Below, one piece after another: positions 41,408 to 50,020 of a stretch of DNA of 64,000 nt (within the stretch, counting starts at the first letter, position 1; every line of letters starts with the position of its first letter). Source of the DNA: Pseudomonas maioricensis (GTDB taxonomy: Bacteria; Pseudomonadota; Gammaproteobacteria; Pseudomonadales; Pseudomonadaceae); assembly GCF_022790535.1 (NCBI RefSeq), contig NZ_LOHG01000011.1, forward strand, positions 179,912-243,911, read 5' to 3'. The notes beneath the pieces are model-generated. The model saw nothing but the letters and a program-made list of their open reading frames with translations. It searched no databases and was not told the DNA's origin. Both the position numbers and the translations under genes were made by a program.

Positions 41408-43211
41408 CCTCACCGGTAGCGCGAGACTTCACCGGGCAGACCACCCGGTGCAGGTTGAGGGCGGTATTGATAATGCCAATATGGCTGAACGCCTGAGGGA
41501 AGTTGCCCAGCATGCGCTTTTCACGAGGGTCGTATTGCTCGGCGAGCAGCCCCAGGTCGTTGCACAGCCCGCACAGTCGATCAAATAATGCAGCAGCCTC
41601 CGGCTCCCGCCCCATGAGCACATAGACATCGGCCAACCAGAACGAACACACCAGAAACGTCCCTTCGTGCCCCGCGACGCCATCAACGCTGTGCTCGGTG
41701 TCATATCGCAACAGCAAGCCGTCCTGAATCAGACTTCTCTCGATGGCCGCAACGGTACCTACCACACGCGGGTCGTCGGCCGGCAGAAACCCCGTCAAGG
41801 CTATCTGCAGCAGGCTGGCATCCAGCGCGGGCGAGCCATAAGTTTGCGTAAAGCTGCCGATGGCCGGGTCATAACCGTTAAGGCACACATCGGCATGGAT
41901 ATCGTCAGCCACCTCGCGGTAATGATCCGCCAGTGCCCGATCTTCATCACTTTGCGCCAACTCGGCGAGCAACGTGGCGTTTCGGTCAAAGGCCACCCAG
42001 GTCATGACCTTGGAATGGGTAAAGTGGCGAGGCTCGGAGCGAATTTCCCAGATGCCCTTATCCGGCAAGTGCCAGACTTTTTCGAGAAACGGCATGATCA
42101 CTCTGGAAATCGCAATGCTGCGCGGCGGTCGCGGCAACCCCCCCTTGATCGCCTGAATCATGGCGTCGGCAACTTCGCCATAGACGTCCAGTTGCATTTG
42201 CGTCGCGGCTCCGTTGCCTATGCGTACAGGACGCGAAGCCTCATAGCCATTGAGCCAGGGCAACTCGAATTCTGGCAGACGCCTTTCACCGCCAAGCCCG
42301 TACATGATCTGGATCTGCTCGGGATTGCCTGCAACCGAGCGCATCAACCATTCACGCCAGGCCGCTGCCTCCTCGAAATAACCTAGATTCATGAACGCCA
42401 ATAGCGTCATGGTCGCATCCCGCAACCAGCAATAGCGGTAATCCCAATTGCGCTCACCGCCCAACTGTTCCGGCAGCGAGGTGGTGACTGCCGCAACAAT
42501 GCCGCCCGTGGGCTGGTAGGTCATCGCTTTCAACGTGATCAACGAACGCTTGACCTGTGCGGTCCATGGCCCCACCTCGGGACAGCGATCCGAGAACTCA
42601 AGCCAGAAGTACTCGGTTGCCGCCAGAGCAGACTCGGCGTCGATCCCCTCGTGAACAGGTTCGTAAGACGCCTGATGGCTCAGCACAAACGCCTCGCGCT
42701 CCCCAGCGTCGATACGGAAATGGCAACCGGTGTGATGATCCAGCGCCTTCAGGGGTTCTGGTGCACGCAGCACCAGCATTTCAGGCCCCGCCACAGCACT
42801 CAGCGTTTGACCTGCCTTGTTCTCAACCCACGGCACGCTGCTGCCGTAGTCAAAGCGAATGGCGAGGTCCATGTCAAAAAACACATGTCCGCTCAGGCCG
42901 ACGACAATCCGTACGACATGGCTGCCCTCGCCCGGCGGCATGAAATCGACCAGCATTGCGCGCCCAGTCGAGGTTTCAAACACGGTTTCGAGAATCAGCG
43001 TGCCTTCCCGATAACGGCGCTCGGAGCTGATTAACGCTTCGCTTGGGGCAATTTTCCAACGCCCGTTATCCGTGTCGCCGAGCAAGGCAGCGAAACACGC
43101 AGGCGAATCAAATCGAGGGAAGCACAACCAGTCCAGCGAACCATCTCTGGCCACCAGCGCGGCCGTTTTGCAGTTGCCCAGCAGTGCGTAGTCTTCGATC
43201 AACGCGGCCAT
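41391..43211 (-). CDS. Glycoside hydrolase family 15 (glucoamylase/trehalase-like)
   Basis: A 606-residue protein from the ATG at 43211 (an in-frame TTG is 6 bases earlier). No signal peptide is seen, so it is cytoplasmic. The N-terminal beta domain begins MAALIEDYALLGNCKTAALV and includes SLDWLCFPRFDSPACFAALL. The (alpha/alpha)6 barrel has NWDYRYCWLRDATMTLLAFM with the catalytic-site Arg-Asp and EEAAAWREWLM, and later VCSFWLADVYVLMGREPEA. GH15 members of this type hydrolyse alpha-glucans or trehalose. The context of sugar-phosphate genes and the trehalose operon suggests turnover of one of these. The precise substrate is not readable. Confidence 0.9.
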   Translation of the reverse strand: MAALIEDYALLGNCKTAALVARDGSLDWLCFPRFDSPACFAALLGDTDNGRWKIAPSEALISSERRYREGTLILETVFETSTGRAMLVDFMPPGEGSHVVRIVVGLSGHVFFDMDLAIRFDYGSSVPWVENKAGQTLSAVAGPEMLVLRAPEPLKALDHHTGCHFRIDAGEREAFVLSHQASYEPVHEGIDAESALAATEYFWLEFSDRCPEVGPWTAQVKRSLITLKAMTYQPTGGIVAAVTTSLPEQLGGERNWDYRYCWLRDATMTLLAFMNLGYFEEAAAWREWLMRSVAGNPEQIQIMYGLGGERRLPEFELPWLNGYEASRPVRIGNGAATQMQLDVYGEVADAMIQAIKGGLPRPPRSIAISRVIMPFLEKVWHLPDKGIWEIRSEPRHFTHSKVMTWVAFDRNATLLAELAQSDEDRALADHYREVADDIHADVCLNGYDPAIGSFTQTYGSPALDASLLQIALTGFLPADDPRVVGTVAAIERSLIQDGLLLRYDTEHSVDGVAGHEGTFLVCSFWLADVYVLMGREPEAAALFDRLCGLCNDLGLLAEQYDPREKRMLGNFPQAFSHIGIINTALNLHRVVCPVKSRATGEVKVPA

Positions 43212-43249
43212 GAACAAGCATCCGTAATCAGTTGAGCATCAAGAGCCAA

Positions 43250-44068
43250 TCAGCGTGGCAACAGGTAGCGCTCGATAGCGCTGGCAACTCCATCTTGCAG
43301 GTTAGTGCCGGTGACGACGTCGGCCTCGTTGCGGACGCTCTCTTCAGCCTGACCCATGGCGATTGAAAGCCCGGCTTTATGAAACATGGCAACATCGTTA
43401 CCTCCATCGCCAATCGCCGCGGTGTGGGCCATGTCGACACCCGACTGACCTGCGAGAATGACCAGAGCGTTGCCCTTGTTGGCGTCCAGAGCTGTTACAT
43501 CGAGGTAATACAACTGTGAACGCGCAGCATGCGCCTGCCCTGCGATCAAGGGATTGAGTCGACTTTCAAGCTGCTTCAGCAAGTCAAAATCGGTACTGGC
43601 GGCGACAATCTTGTCGACGCGATCCAGCCACGGCTCGAAGCTTTCGACCTGGACCGGCTCGTAGCCCAGCGTCGTACGTTCATGCTCGACGTAAGCACCT
43701 TCCGGATCGATCAAAAACCATTGATCATCCGCAAATACCCATACCGCCACCTCGTATCGGGAAAACAATTCGATACAGGTTCGGGCGGCCACCGGGTCGA
43801 TACGGTAGGCAAACAGGACACGCCCATCCGGGGCAACGATATTGGCGCCGTTGAACCCGGCAGTAGGTAACTGGACGCCCAGCGCTTCGATCTGTTGCCG
43901 CATGGCGCGTGGTGGACGACTGCTTGCCACCGTAAAATGGATTCCGGCATCACGCAGCCTCGCAACAGCGTCAATAGTCGCTTGACTCAAACTGTGATCA
44001 GGCCGCAGCAATGTCCCGTCGATATCCGACAGTACAAATCGAATGTTTGATTGATGCTCTTCAGGCAT
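43250..44068 (-). CDS. Cof-type HAD-IIB sugar phosphatase
   Basis: A 272-residue protein from the ATG at 44068. The HAD motifs are FVLSDIDGTLLRPDHSLS (nucleophile Asp and DxD), FTVASSRPPRAM (motif II Ser), LDANKGNALVIL (motif III Lys), and IGDGGNDVAMFHKAGLSIAM (motif IV). The cap between is the IIB type. Such enzymes dephosphorylate sugar phosphates or FMN-like substrates. Its ATG overlaps the last bases of zwf (44061-44068), so translation is coupled to glucose-6-phosphate dehydrogenase. A sugar-phosphate substrate is therefore plausible. Confidence 0.92.
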   Translation of the reverse strand: MPEEHQSNIRFVLSDIDGTLLRPDHSLSQATIDAVARLRDAGIHFTVASSRPPRAMRQQIEALGVQLPTAGFNGANIVAPDGRVLFAYRIDPVAARTCIELFSRYEVAVWVFADDQWFLIDPEGAYVEHERTTLGYEPVQVESFEPWLDRVDKIVAASTDFDLLKQLESRLNPLIAGQAHAARSQLYYLDVTALDANKGNALVILAGQSGVDMAHTAAIGDGGNDVAMFHKAGLSIAMGQAEESVRNEADVVTGTNLQDGVASAIERYLLPR

Positions 44069-45593
44069 TGATATCCCGCCACTCTCGACCGTCTTTGCCC
44101 AGCAACGTATCCGCCGAAGTGGGTCCGTCCCCTCCAGCGGCATACAGCTCGACCTGAGGGTTGTTCTTCCAGGCATCCAGAAATGGCTGTACGGCACGCC
44201 ATCCGTTTTCAATGTTGTCAGCACGCTGGAACAGGGTCTGATCCCCGGTCAGGCAGTCGTAGATCAAGGTTTCATAGCCGGTAGACGGCTGCATCTCGAA
44301 GAAATCCTTGTACTCGAAGCCCAGCTCGATGTCTTCCATGTGCAGGTTGGGCCCAGGACGCTTGGCGTACAGGTCAAACCACATGCCCTCGTTGGGCTGG
44401 ATCTGAATGCGCAGATAGTTGGGTTTGATGCGATCGATCTCGGTATCACGAAACTGTGCATACGGCGCTGGCTTGAAGCAGATAGCAATTTCGGTGCTGC
44501 GTTTACTCATGCGCTTGCCGGTGCGCAGGTAAAACGGCACCCCGACCCAACGCCAGTTGTCGATCATGACCTTGAGTGCAACAAAGGTTTCAGTGGTGCT
44601 GTCAGGATCGACCTTGTTTTCCTGGCGGTAGCCCGGCACCTCCTCATCGCCCTTGCGGCCCTGCGCGTATTGGCCACGGACAGAGTTGGCCAGGGCCTCC
44701 TCTTCACTCCAGGGACGAATCGCGCCGACGACCTTGGCTTTCTCACCGCGAACCGCGTCTGCACCGAAGGCGGCTGGCGGTTCCATGGCAACCATGGCCA
44801 GCAGCTGGAACAGGTGATTGGGAACCATGTCGCGCAGTGCGCCGGTATGCTCATAGAAACTGCCACGCGTCTCGACCCCGACAGTTTCCGCTGCGGTGAT
44901 TTGCACGTGGTCGATGTAATGGTTATTCCAGAACGACTCGAACAGAGCGTTGGAAAAACGACTGACCAGAATGTTCTGGACCGTCTCTTTGCCCAGATAG
45001 TGGTCAATCCGGTAGATCTGCTTCTCGGTCATGACTTTGAGCAGGCACTCATTGAGTGCAACAGCGCTGGGCAGATCCGAGCCAAACGGCTTTTCGATCA
45101 CAACCCGACGAAATGAACCAGGCTCCTCGCTCAATAACCCGGAGGAGCCCAGCCGTGTAGCCACTTCGCTGAAAAAACGCGGAGCAGTGGCGAGATAGAA
45201 GACGGCGTTGCCGGTACCGGTGCTTTTGATCTTCTCGGCAATATCGCCATAAGTCGAGTCATCGAGAAAGTCGCCCTGTACATAGCTGATCCGTCCTGCC
45301 AGCTTGCGCCAGAGTTCAGGATCGAGAGGATCCTTGCCGTCGTCCGCGACCTTGCTGGCAGCCTCCTGACGGATGAAATCCTCAAGTTTCTTTGCAAAGT
45401 CGACGTCGCTGATCGCGTTATGGTCAACGCCGACGATATACAGGTTTTCATCAACCAGACCGTCCCTGCTCAGGTTGTAGAGCGCCGGCATAAGCAGGCG
45501 CTTCACAAGGTCCCCATGGGCACCGAACAGGAACAGCGTGGTGGGTGGCGCAACTTCAGGCTTTTGCCGGGTACTGCTGCGCGATAATCCCAT
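44061..45593 (-). CDS. zwf: Glucose-6-phosphate 1-dehydrogenase
   Basis: A 510-residue enzyme, the first step of the pentose phosphate and Entner-Doudoroff routes: glucose 6-phosphate plus NAD(P)+ to 6-phosphogluconolactone. The nucleotide site is FLFGAHGDLVKRLLMPALY (GxxGDL type with His). VIEKPFGSDL and the active-site RIDHYLGKETVQNILV are conserved. The protein continues through VPFYLRTGKRMSKRSTEIAI. Its ATG overlaps the gnd stop by one base, and its own end overlaps the HAD phosphatase, making a tight unit. It is one of the zwf paralogues typical of Pseudomonas. Confidence 0.96.
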   Translation of the reverse strand: MGLSRSSTRQKPEVAPPTTLFLFGAHGDLVKRLLMPALYNLSRDGLVDENLYIVGVDHNAISDVDFAKKLEDFIRQEAASKVADDGKDPLDPELWRKLAGRISYVQGDFLDDSTYGDIAEKIKSTGTGNAVFYLATAPRFFSEVATRLGSSGLLSEEPGSFRRVVIEKPFGSDLPSAVALNECLLKVMTEKQIYRIDHYLGKETVQNILVSRFSNALFESFWNNHYIDHVQITAAETVGVETRGSFYEHTGALRDMVPNHLFQLLAMVAMEPPAAFGADAVRGEKAKVVGAIRPWSEEEALANSVRGQYAQGRKGDEEVPGYRQENKVDPDSTTETFVALKVMIDNWRWVGVPFYLRTGKRMSKRSTEIAICFKPAPYAQFRDTEIDRIKPNYLRIQIQPNEGMWFDLYAKRPGPNLHMEDIELGFEYKDFFEMQPSTGYETLIYDCLTGDQTLFQRADNIENGWRAVQPFLDAWKNNPQVELYAAGGDGPTSADTLLGKDGREWRDINA

Positions 45594-46570
45594 TACTTGG
45601 GACCTTCCTTGTGACCACCGAAGCCAAAGCGCATTGCCGACAGCATCTTGTCTGCATAAGAGCTCTTCTGGCGGGAGCGGAAACGGGCAAACAGAGCACT
45701 GGAAAGAACCGGAACGGGTACCGCCTGCTCCATCGCGGCTTCGATTGTCCAGCGACCTTCGCCACTGTCAGCCACGGCGCCGGAGTACGCATCCAGTTGC
45801 GGGTCAGTGGCCAGAGCATCAGCCGTCAGATCCAGCAGCCACGAAGACACCACGCTGCCCCGACGCCAGACTTCAGCGATATCAGCCATGTTCAAGTCGA
45901 AACGCTGCTCGGCAGGAAGGTTCTCGGAGTTCTTCTGCTTGAGGATGTCGAAGCCTTCGGCGAAGGCTTGCATCATGCCGTACTCAATACCGTTATGGAT
46001 CATCTTCACGAAGTGGCCAGAACCCGCCGGGCCGGCGTGAATATAGCCACGCTCGGCACGGTCATCGGCAGAGGTGCGACCTTTGGTGCGTTCTACCGAA
46101 CCCATGCCTGGAGCCAGCGTGGCGAACAACGGATCCAGGCGCTGGACCACAGCAGCTTCACCGCCAATCATCATGCAGTAGCCACGCTCAAGCCCCCATA
46201 CGCCGCCGGAGGTACCCACGTCGACGTAATTAAGGCCCTTGGCTGTCAGCGCCTGTGCGCGACGGACATCGTCCTTATAGAAAGTATTGCCACCATCGAT
46301 GATCACATCATCAGCGTCCAGCAATTCACTCAGAACATTGATGGTCTCTTCAGTCGGCTCACCGGCAGGAAGCATGACCCACACGGCGCGGGGCTTTTCC
46401 ATGGCCGCTACCAGCGCTGGCAGATCCGCTACGGCTGTCGAACCTTCCTTGGCCAGAGCACTGCGCGAAGCTTCATCACGATCGTAAACCACGGTAGTGT
46501 GGCCATTAAGCATCAGGCGTCTTGCAATATTGCCGCCCATGCGGCCCAGTCCGATGATTCCAAGTTGCAT
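45593..46570 (-). CDS. gnd: 6-phosphogluconate dehydrogenase (short form)
   Basis: A 325-residue enzyme from the ATG at 46570, with GGAG seven bases upstream. It oxidatively decarboxylates 6-phosphogluconate to ribulose 5-phosphate. The Rossmann motif is IGLGRMGGNIARRLMLNGH. Then VIDGGNTFYKDD, GTSGGVWGLERGYCMMIGG, and HFVKMIHNGIEYGMMQAFAE with the active Lys and Asn. At 325 residues it is the short, single-domain-tail form found in many pseudomonads, unlike the ~470-residue form of E. coli. It is the first gene of the gnd-zwf-HAD phosphatase unit. Confidence 0.95.
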   Translation of the reverse strand: MQLGIIGLGRMGGNIARRLMLNGHTTVVYDRDEASRSALAKEGSTAVADLPALVAAMEKPRAVWVMLPAGEPTEETINVLSELLDADDVIIDGGNTFYKDDVRRAQALTAKGLNYVDVGTSGGVWGLERGYCMMIGGEAAVVQRLDPLFATLAPGMGSVERTKGRTSADDRAERGYIHAGPAGSGHFVKMIHNGIEYGMMQAFAEGFDILKQKNSENLPAEQRFDLNMADIAEVWRRGSVVSSWLLDLTADALATDPQLDAYSGAVADSGEGRWTIEAAMEQAVPVPVLSSALFARFRSRQKSSYADKMLSAMRFGFGGHKEGPK

Positions 46571-46902
46571 GCTGGTGCTCCGTAATTCGCAAAAACAAAA
46601 AATGTTACCTCATTGTACAGCTCACTTCGTTGTGAGCCAGCCATGAGCATGATTTTTAAGGCCCTGTTTTGCCGCTAGACCAGAGCCTGCGGGGGCTGTA
46701 GTATGGCCAATAGACACCAGCGCGAATGTGACGATTATTGAGATCAAGAAACGTTCGCGACAATTGAAAATAAAAAAGTTCCATTTTCCCGCAAAAGAAA
46801 TCAGAATTGCTGCCGATAGAGAGGTAAGCAGAGGCGAGTCGGCGCATCGATAGTCATTTGCCAGGACCTTTCATGTTGAATCCGCCATTTGCGAGGTGAG
46901 CA
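46571..46902. other. Intergenic region upstream of a small-protein gene
   Basis: About 330 bases between divergent genes. It holds a possible 8-codon leader frame at 46873-46899. I see no clear promoter hexamers or terminator. Confidence 0.4.
46873..46899 (+). CDS. Possible 8-codon leader minigene
   Basis: ATG at 46873 with AGGA six bases before it, then MLNPPFAR and TGA at 46897-46899. The stop lies three bases before the ATG of the 57-aa gene, whose own GAGG is inside this frame. The layout would couple translation of the two. It could equally be chance. Confidence 0.3.
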   Translation: MLNPPFAR

Positions 46903-47076
46903 ATGGGCACTGTACTACCGGCAACTGCACCACAAACTCTCTATGTCACTGTCCGTCGTGACGAACTGCGCCAGCTTAAAGAAGAGCGCGAACAATTGCT
47001 GAGCAAGGTCGCTCATTTGAGCCTCATGCTGCAACAAGCGCAATTGATGCACTCCGGCACTGCCCTGCAAGCCTGA
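46903..47076 (+). CDS. Small coiled-coil protein (57 aa)
   Basis: A 57-residue protein from the ATG at 46903, with GAGG six bases upstream. It begins MGTVLPATAPQTLYVTVRRD, and a helical core (ELRQLKEEREQLLSKVAHLS, then LMLQQAQLMHS) looks like a short coiled coil, possibly a dimer. The N-terminal YVTVRRDELR is unusually regular for a spurious frame. I do not recognise the family. No gene follows on this strand for about 1.3 kb. Confidence 0.6.
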   Translation: MGTVLPATAPQTLYVTVRRDELRQLKEEREQLLSKVAHLSLMLQQAQLMHSGTALQA

Positions 47077-47327
47077 GCCCTGCCCGCTCGTTGCCTCTGC
47101 GTAACGTAGCCTGACGAATAGCGGCAAGCCCGATTGGCTGGCTTGCCCCTGGCAATACCCTCCCTGAATCCCTTTCTTTGCTTCGGCGACATCTACCTAT
47201 AGATGCAGCGTCTGCTGCGCGATAGCTCATTTGCTGCACGCCTTCAGAAGCTCCGACCCGACACCCTGTCTAACGTTCAAACCCGCCAGCGGTTTAACGG
47301 ACAAGTGATCAGGCCGGTTATAAGCAA

Positions 47328-47819
47328 TTAAAGCGTCTTCTGCCAGAACATTGCCTTGCCCATCTGCGGATCCAGCTCGTAACCCGCAAAACCAAGCTTG
47401 CGATAGGCTCCCTGGGCAATCAGGTTACCCTCCAGCACCTCAAGCGTCAGTTTGCAGCACCCACGCTGGCGAGCGATTTCTTCTACCTTGGCCAGCATCT
47501 TCTGACTGATGCCCAGGCCTCTATACTGACCCAGTACCGCGACATCGTGAATATTGACCAGCGGGCGACACTGGAAAGTGGAAAAACCCTCAAAGCAGTT
47601 GACCAGCCCGACCGGCTCACCGGAAATAAAAGCCAGAACGCTGAACGCATGTGGACGCTTGGCCAATTCGATCGCCAGTTGCTGCTGGGTATCGGCCGAC
47701 AACGACTCACCACCTCCCATGACATCCTCGGCGTACTGATTGAGCATGAAGCCAATCGCTTGCGCGTGTACCGGGTTGGTGTAACTGGCTTGCAGTACCA
47801 AAACTTCAGGGCTATCCAT
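47328..47819 (-). CDS. GNAT-family N-acetyltransferase
   Basis: A 163-residue protein from the ATG at 47819, with GAGG five bases upstream; the longer frame to 47852 is less likely. GNAT motifs: FSVLAFISGEPVGLVNCFEG, NIHDVAVLGQYRGLGISQKM (acetyl-CoA loop Q/R-x-x-G-x-G/A), LTLEVLEGNLIAQGAYRKLGFAGYEL. It adds an acetyl group to an unidentified amine. It stands alone, with no shared operon. Confidence 0.88.
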   Translation of the reverse strand: MDSPEVLVLQASYTNPVHAQAIGFMLNQYAEDVMGGGESLSADTQQQLAIELAKRPHAFSVLAFISGEPVGLVNCFEGFSTFQCRPLVNIHDVAVLGQYRGLGISQKMLAKVEEIARQRGCCKLTLEVLEGNLIAQGAYRKLGFAGYELDPQMGKAMFWQKTL

Positions 47820-48416
47820 TACGTCCTCTTGCAACTGCTTGATCACAGGCATGGTTGACTCGAACCGAGCCGGGTCGTCGATTCTATCCCGCCATGCGCG
47901 AAAATGTTTCGATCAACTCTGAGGAAAATTCTACGGGCGCCCTACGATCAGGCGACCCATGCACCATGAAATAGCGTTCGCTGTCGTAGGACTCCATTCT
48001 TGCCCCTCGTAGGCTCCTTCAACGCAGTGGCTGGAGGCACGTGCAGCATCATCGTCAAACAATCCGACGATCGGTAATTCTCGTGCTCCACGGCAGGTTC
48101 TTCGCTCTAACAAAGAGCATTGAGTCATCTGGCCACTAGTTTTTCTGGATTATCAAGCGTCACACACACGCCTCCGAAGCCCATTCCAGACATTTCCCAC
48201 AAAAAAAGTCGAAACTTTCTCTTGAGCGCACAGGTCATCTCTTAAGAGCGCCTATGCTGTTGGCTATGCCCGCATTTTGGCGCTACCAAGCTGTCCGTGA
48301 ATCACGCAAACAGTAAATGGGTACTGATCTTGCGTAGCGCATGTGTGCTCGGCCATAGGACATGGCCAATAACAAATCTAATGCAGTACCAACACTGTAT
48401 TGAATGGGAGAAATCG
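47820..48416. other. Intergenic region upstream of glgA
   Basis: About 600 bases. Contains the perfect palindrome CTCTTAAGAG at 48239-48248 beside two related short repeats (CTCTTGAGCGC and CTCTTAAGAGCGC, near 48219 and 48239). The promoter of the whole trehalose/glycogen run should be here. I cannot assign a sigma factor with confidence. Confidence 0.4.
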
Positions 48417-50006
48417 ATGATTAGCGCCGCTGTCAAAACCCAGAAGGGAGAGAGTTTTAATCAGCCGGCCAGCGAGCTGACTCATCTGCCGGTCTTCGCT
48501 ACGACGAGCGTTCCACAGCTGCAGCTACCTGCCGTTTCACAGCCAACAATAGTGGCAAGCAACAGACGCAAAGTCTTGTTTGTCACTTCCGAGCTGGCTG
48601 ACCTGGTGAAAACCGGTGGTCTTGGTGATGTTTCTGCTGCACTGCCGCGAGCCATGCGTCACCTGCACGACGTCCGAGTGCTGATTCCCGGCTACCCGCA
48701 AGTGCTGAATAGTGGCAACCCGATCCATGTGATCAGTCAGTTGGGCGGTCATGCTGCCCTGCCACCCTGCAAGATCGGCCGTATGGACATGAAAGACGGC
48801 CTGGTGATTTATGTGCTGATTTGCCCTGAACTGTATGAGCGCGAAGGGACGCCTTATGCGGACAATCAGGGACGTGACTGGTCCGACAACCATATTCGCT
48901 TCGCCCGCCTGGGTCTGGCTGCTGCAGAATTCGCTGCGGGTGCGGTAAAAACCCAATGGTGTCCTGAGCTGGTTCATGCCCACGACTGGCCAGCGGGTCT
49001 GGCTCCTGCCTACATGAAGTGGCGCGGGCAGACGACGCCAACCATCTTCACCATCCATAACCTGGCTTATCAAGGCACCGTGAGCACAGCGTCCAGCCGC
49101 GAGCTGGGCATTCCGGATGAAGCGCTCAGCGCAGACGGTATGGAGTTTTACGGCAAGCTCTCGTTCATCAAAGCCGGCATGGCCTACTCCAGCCATATCA
49201 CCACGGTCAGCGCCACTTACGCCAAAGAAATTACCACGCCTGAATTCGGTTGCGGCCTGGAAGGCTTCCTTCAGCACAAAGCCAATCGCGGCCAGCTCAG
49301 TGGTATCCCGAATGGCATCGACGCCAGCTGGGATGCGGCAACTGACGAGCATTTGATTTGCCACTTTGCGCCCAACGAATGGCAGCGCAAGGAGATCAAT
49401 GCTGATCACGTCCGTGAGTTGTTCGAGCTGGAGCCGTCTACCGGCCCGCTGTTCGCCGTCGTTTCGCGACTGGTTTATCAGAAGGGCCTGGACCTCACCA
49501 TCGGCGTCGCCGAGCACATCGTCAACAACGGTGGCCAGATCGCAATTATTGGTCGTGGCGAGCCTGAAGAAGAGGATGCCATGCGCGCCCTGGCGGAACG
49601 CTTCCCTGGTCAGATTGGCGTGCGTATCGGCTTCAACGAGACCGACGCCCGTCGCATGTTCGCTGGCAGTGACTTCTTGCTGATGCCTTCACGTTACGAG
49701 CCATGCGGGCTGAGCCAGATGTATGCGCAGCGTTTCGGTTCGCTACCGGTCGCCCGCAACACCGGCGGTCTGGCTGACACCATTGAAGATGGCGTCACTG
49801 GTTTCCTGTTCGACGAGTCAACCGTCGAAAGCTACACCGAAGCATTGAACCGTGCCTTCAAGGTGTTCTCCAACCCTGCACTGATCAACGCCATGCGTTG
49901 CCGGGCAATGGCAGCACCTTTCAACTGGCACCAAGCGGTAGAGCCTTATGCAGAGCTCTATCAGGACCTGCTGAAAAAGAATGTGGGTACTGCTCTTCAC
50001 TATTGA
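48417..50006 (+). CDS. glgA: Glycogen synthase (GT5, ADP-glucose type)
   Basis: A 529-residue enzyme from the ATG at 48417, with GGGAG upstream; the frame is open to 48297. An unusual N-terminal extension of about 50 residues precedes the catalytic start RKVLFVTSELADLVKTGGLG (KTGGL binds the nucleotide sugar). HAHDWPAGLAPAYMKWRG, TIHNLAYQGTVS, SYGCGLEGFL-type EFGCGLEGFLQ, VSRLVYQKGLD, and MPSRYEPCGLSQMYAQRFGS with NTGGLADTIED follow. It extends alpha-1,4-glucan from ADP-glucose. It is the first gene of the trehalose/glycogen run and is followed 14 bases later by treZ. Confidence 0.95.
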   Translation: MISAAVKTQKGESFNQPASELTHLPVFATTSVPQLQLPAVSQPTIVASNRRKVLFVTSELADLVKTGGLGDVSAALPRAMRHLHDVRVLIPGYPQVLNSGNPIHVISQLGGHAALPPCKIGRMDMKDGLVIYVLICPELYEREGTPYADNQGRDWSDNHIRFARLGLAAAEFAAGAVKTQWCPELVHAHDWPAGLAPAYMKWRGQTTPTIFTIHNLAYQGTVSTASSRELGIPDEALSADGMEFYGKLSFIKAGMAYSSHITTVSATYAKEITTPEFGCGLEGFLQHKANRGQLSGIPNGIDASWDAATDEHLICHFAPNEWQRKEINADHVRELFELEPSTGPLFAVVSRLVYQKGLDLTIGVAEHIVNNGGQIAIIGRGEPEEEDAMRALAERFPGQIGVRIGFNETDARRMFAGSDFLLMPSRYEPCGLSQMYAQRFGSLPVARNTGGLADTIEDGVTGFLFDESTVESYTEALNRAFKVFSNPALINAMRCRAMAAPFNWHQAVEPYAELYQDLLKKNVGTALHY

Positions 50007-50020
50007 CCAAGGAATAACGG

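Noticed and set aside
48180..48260. An AlgU or RpoS promoter before glgA
   Set aside because: Partial matches only (GAAACTT, CTATGCTG); spacing and hexamers are too poor to call.
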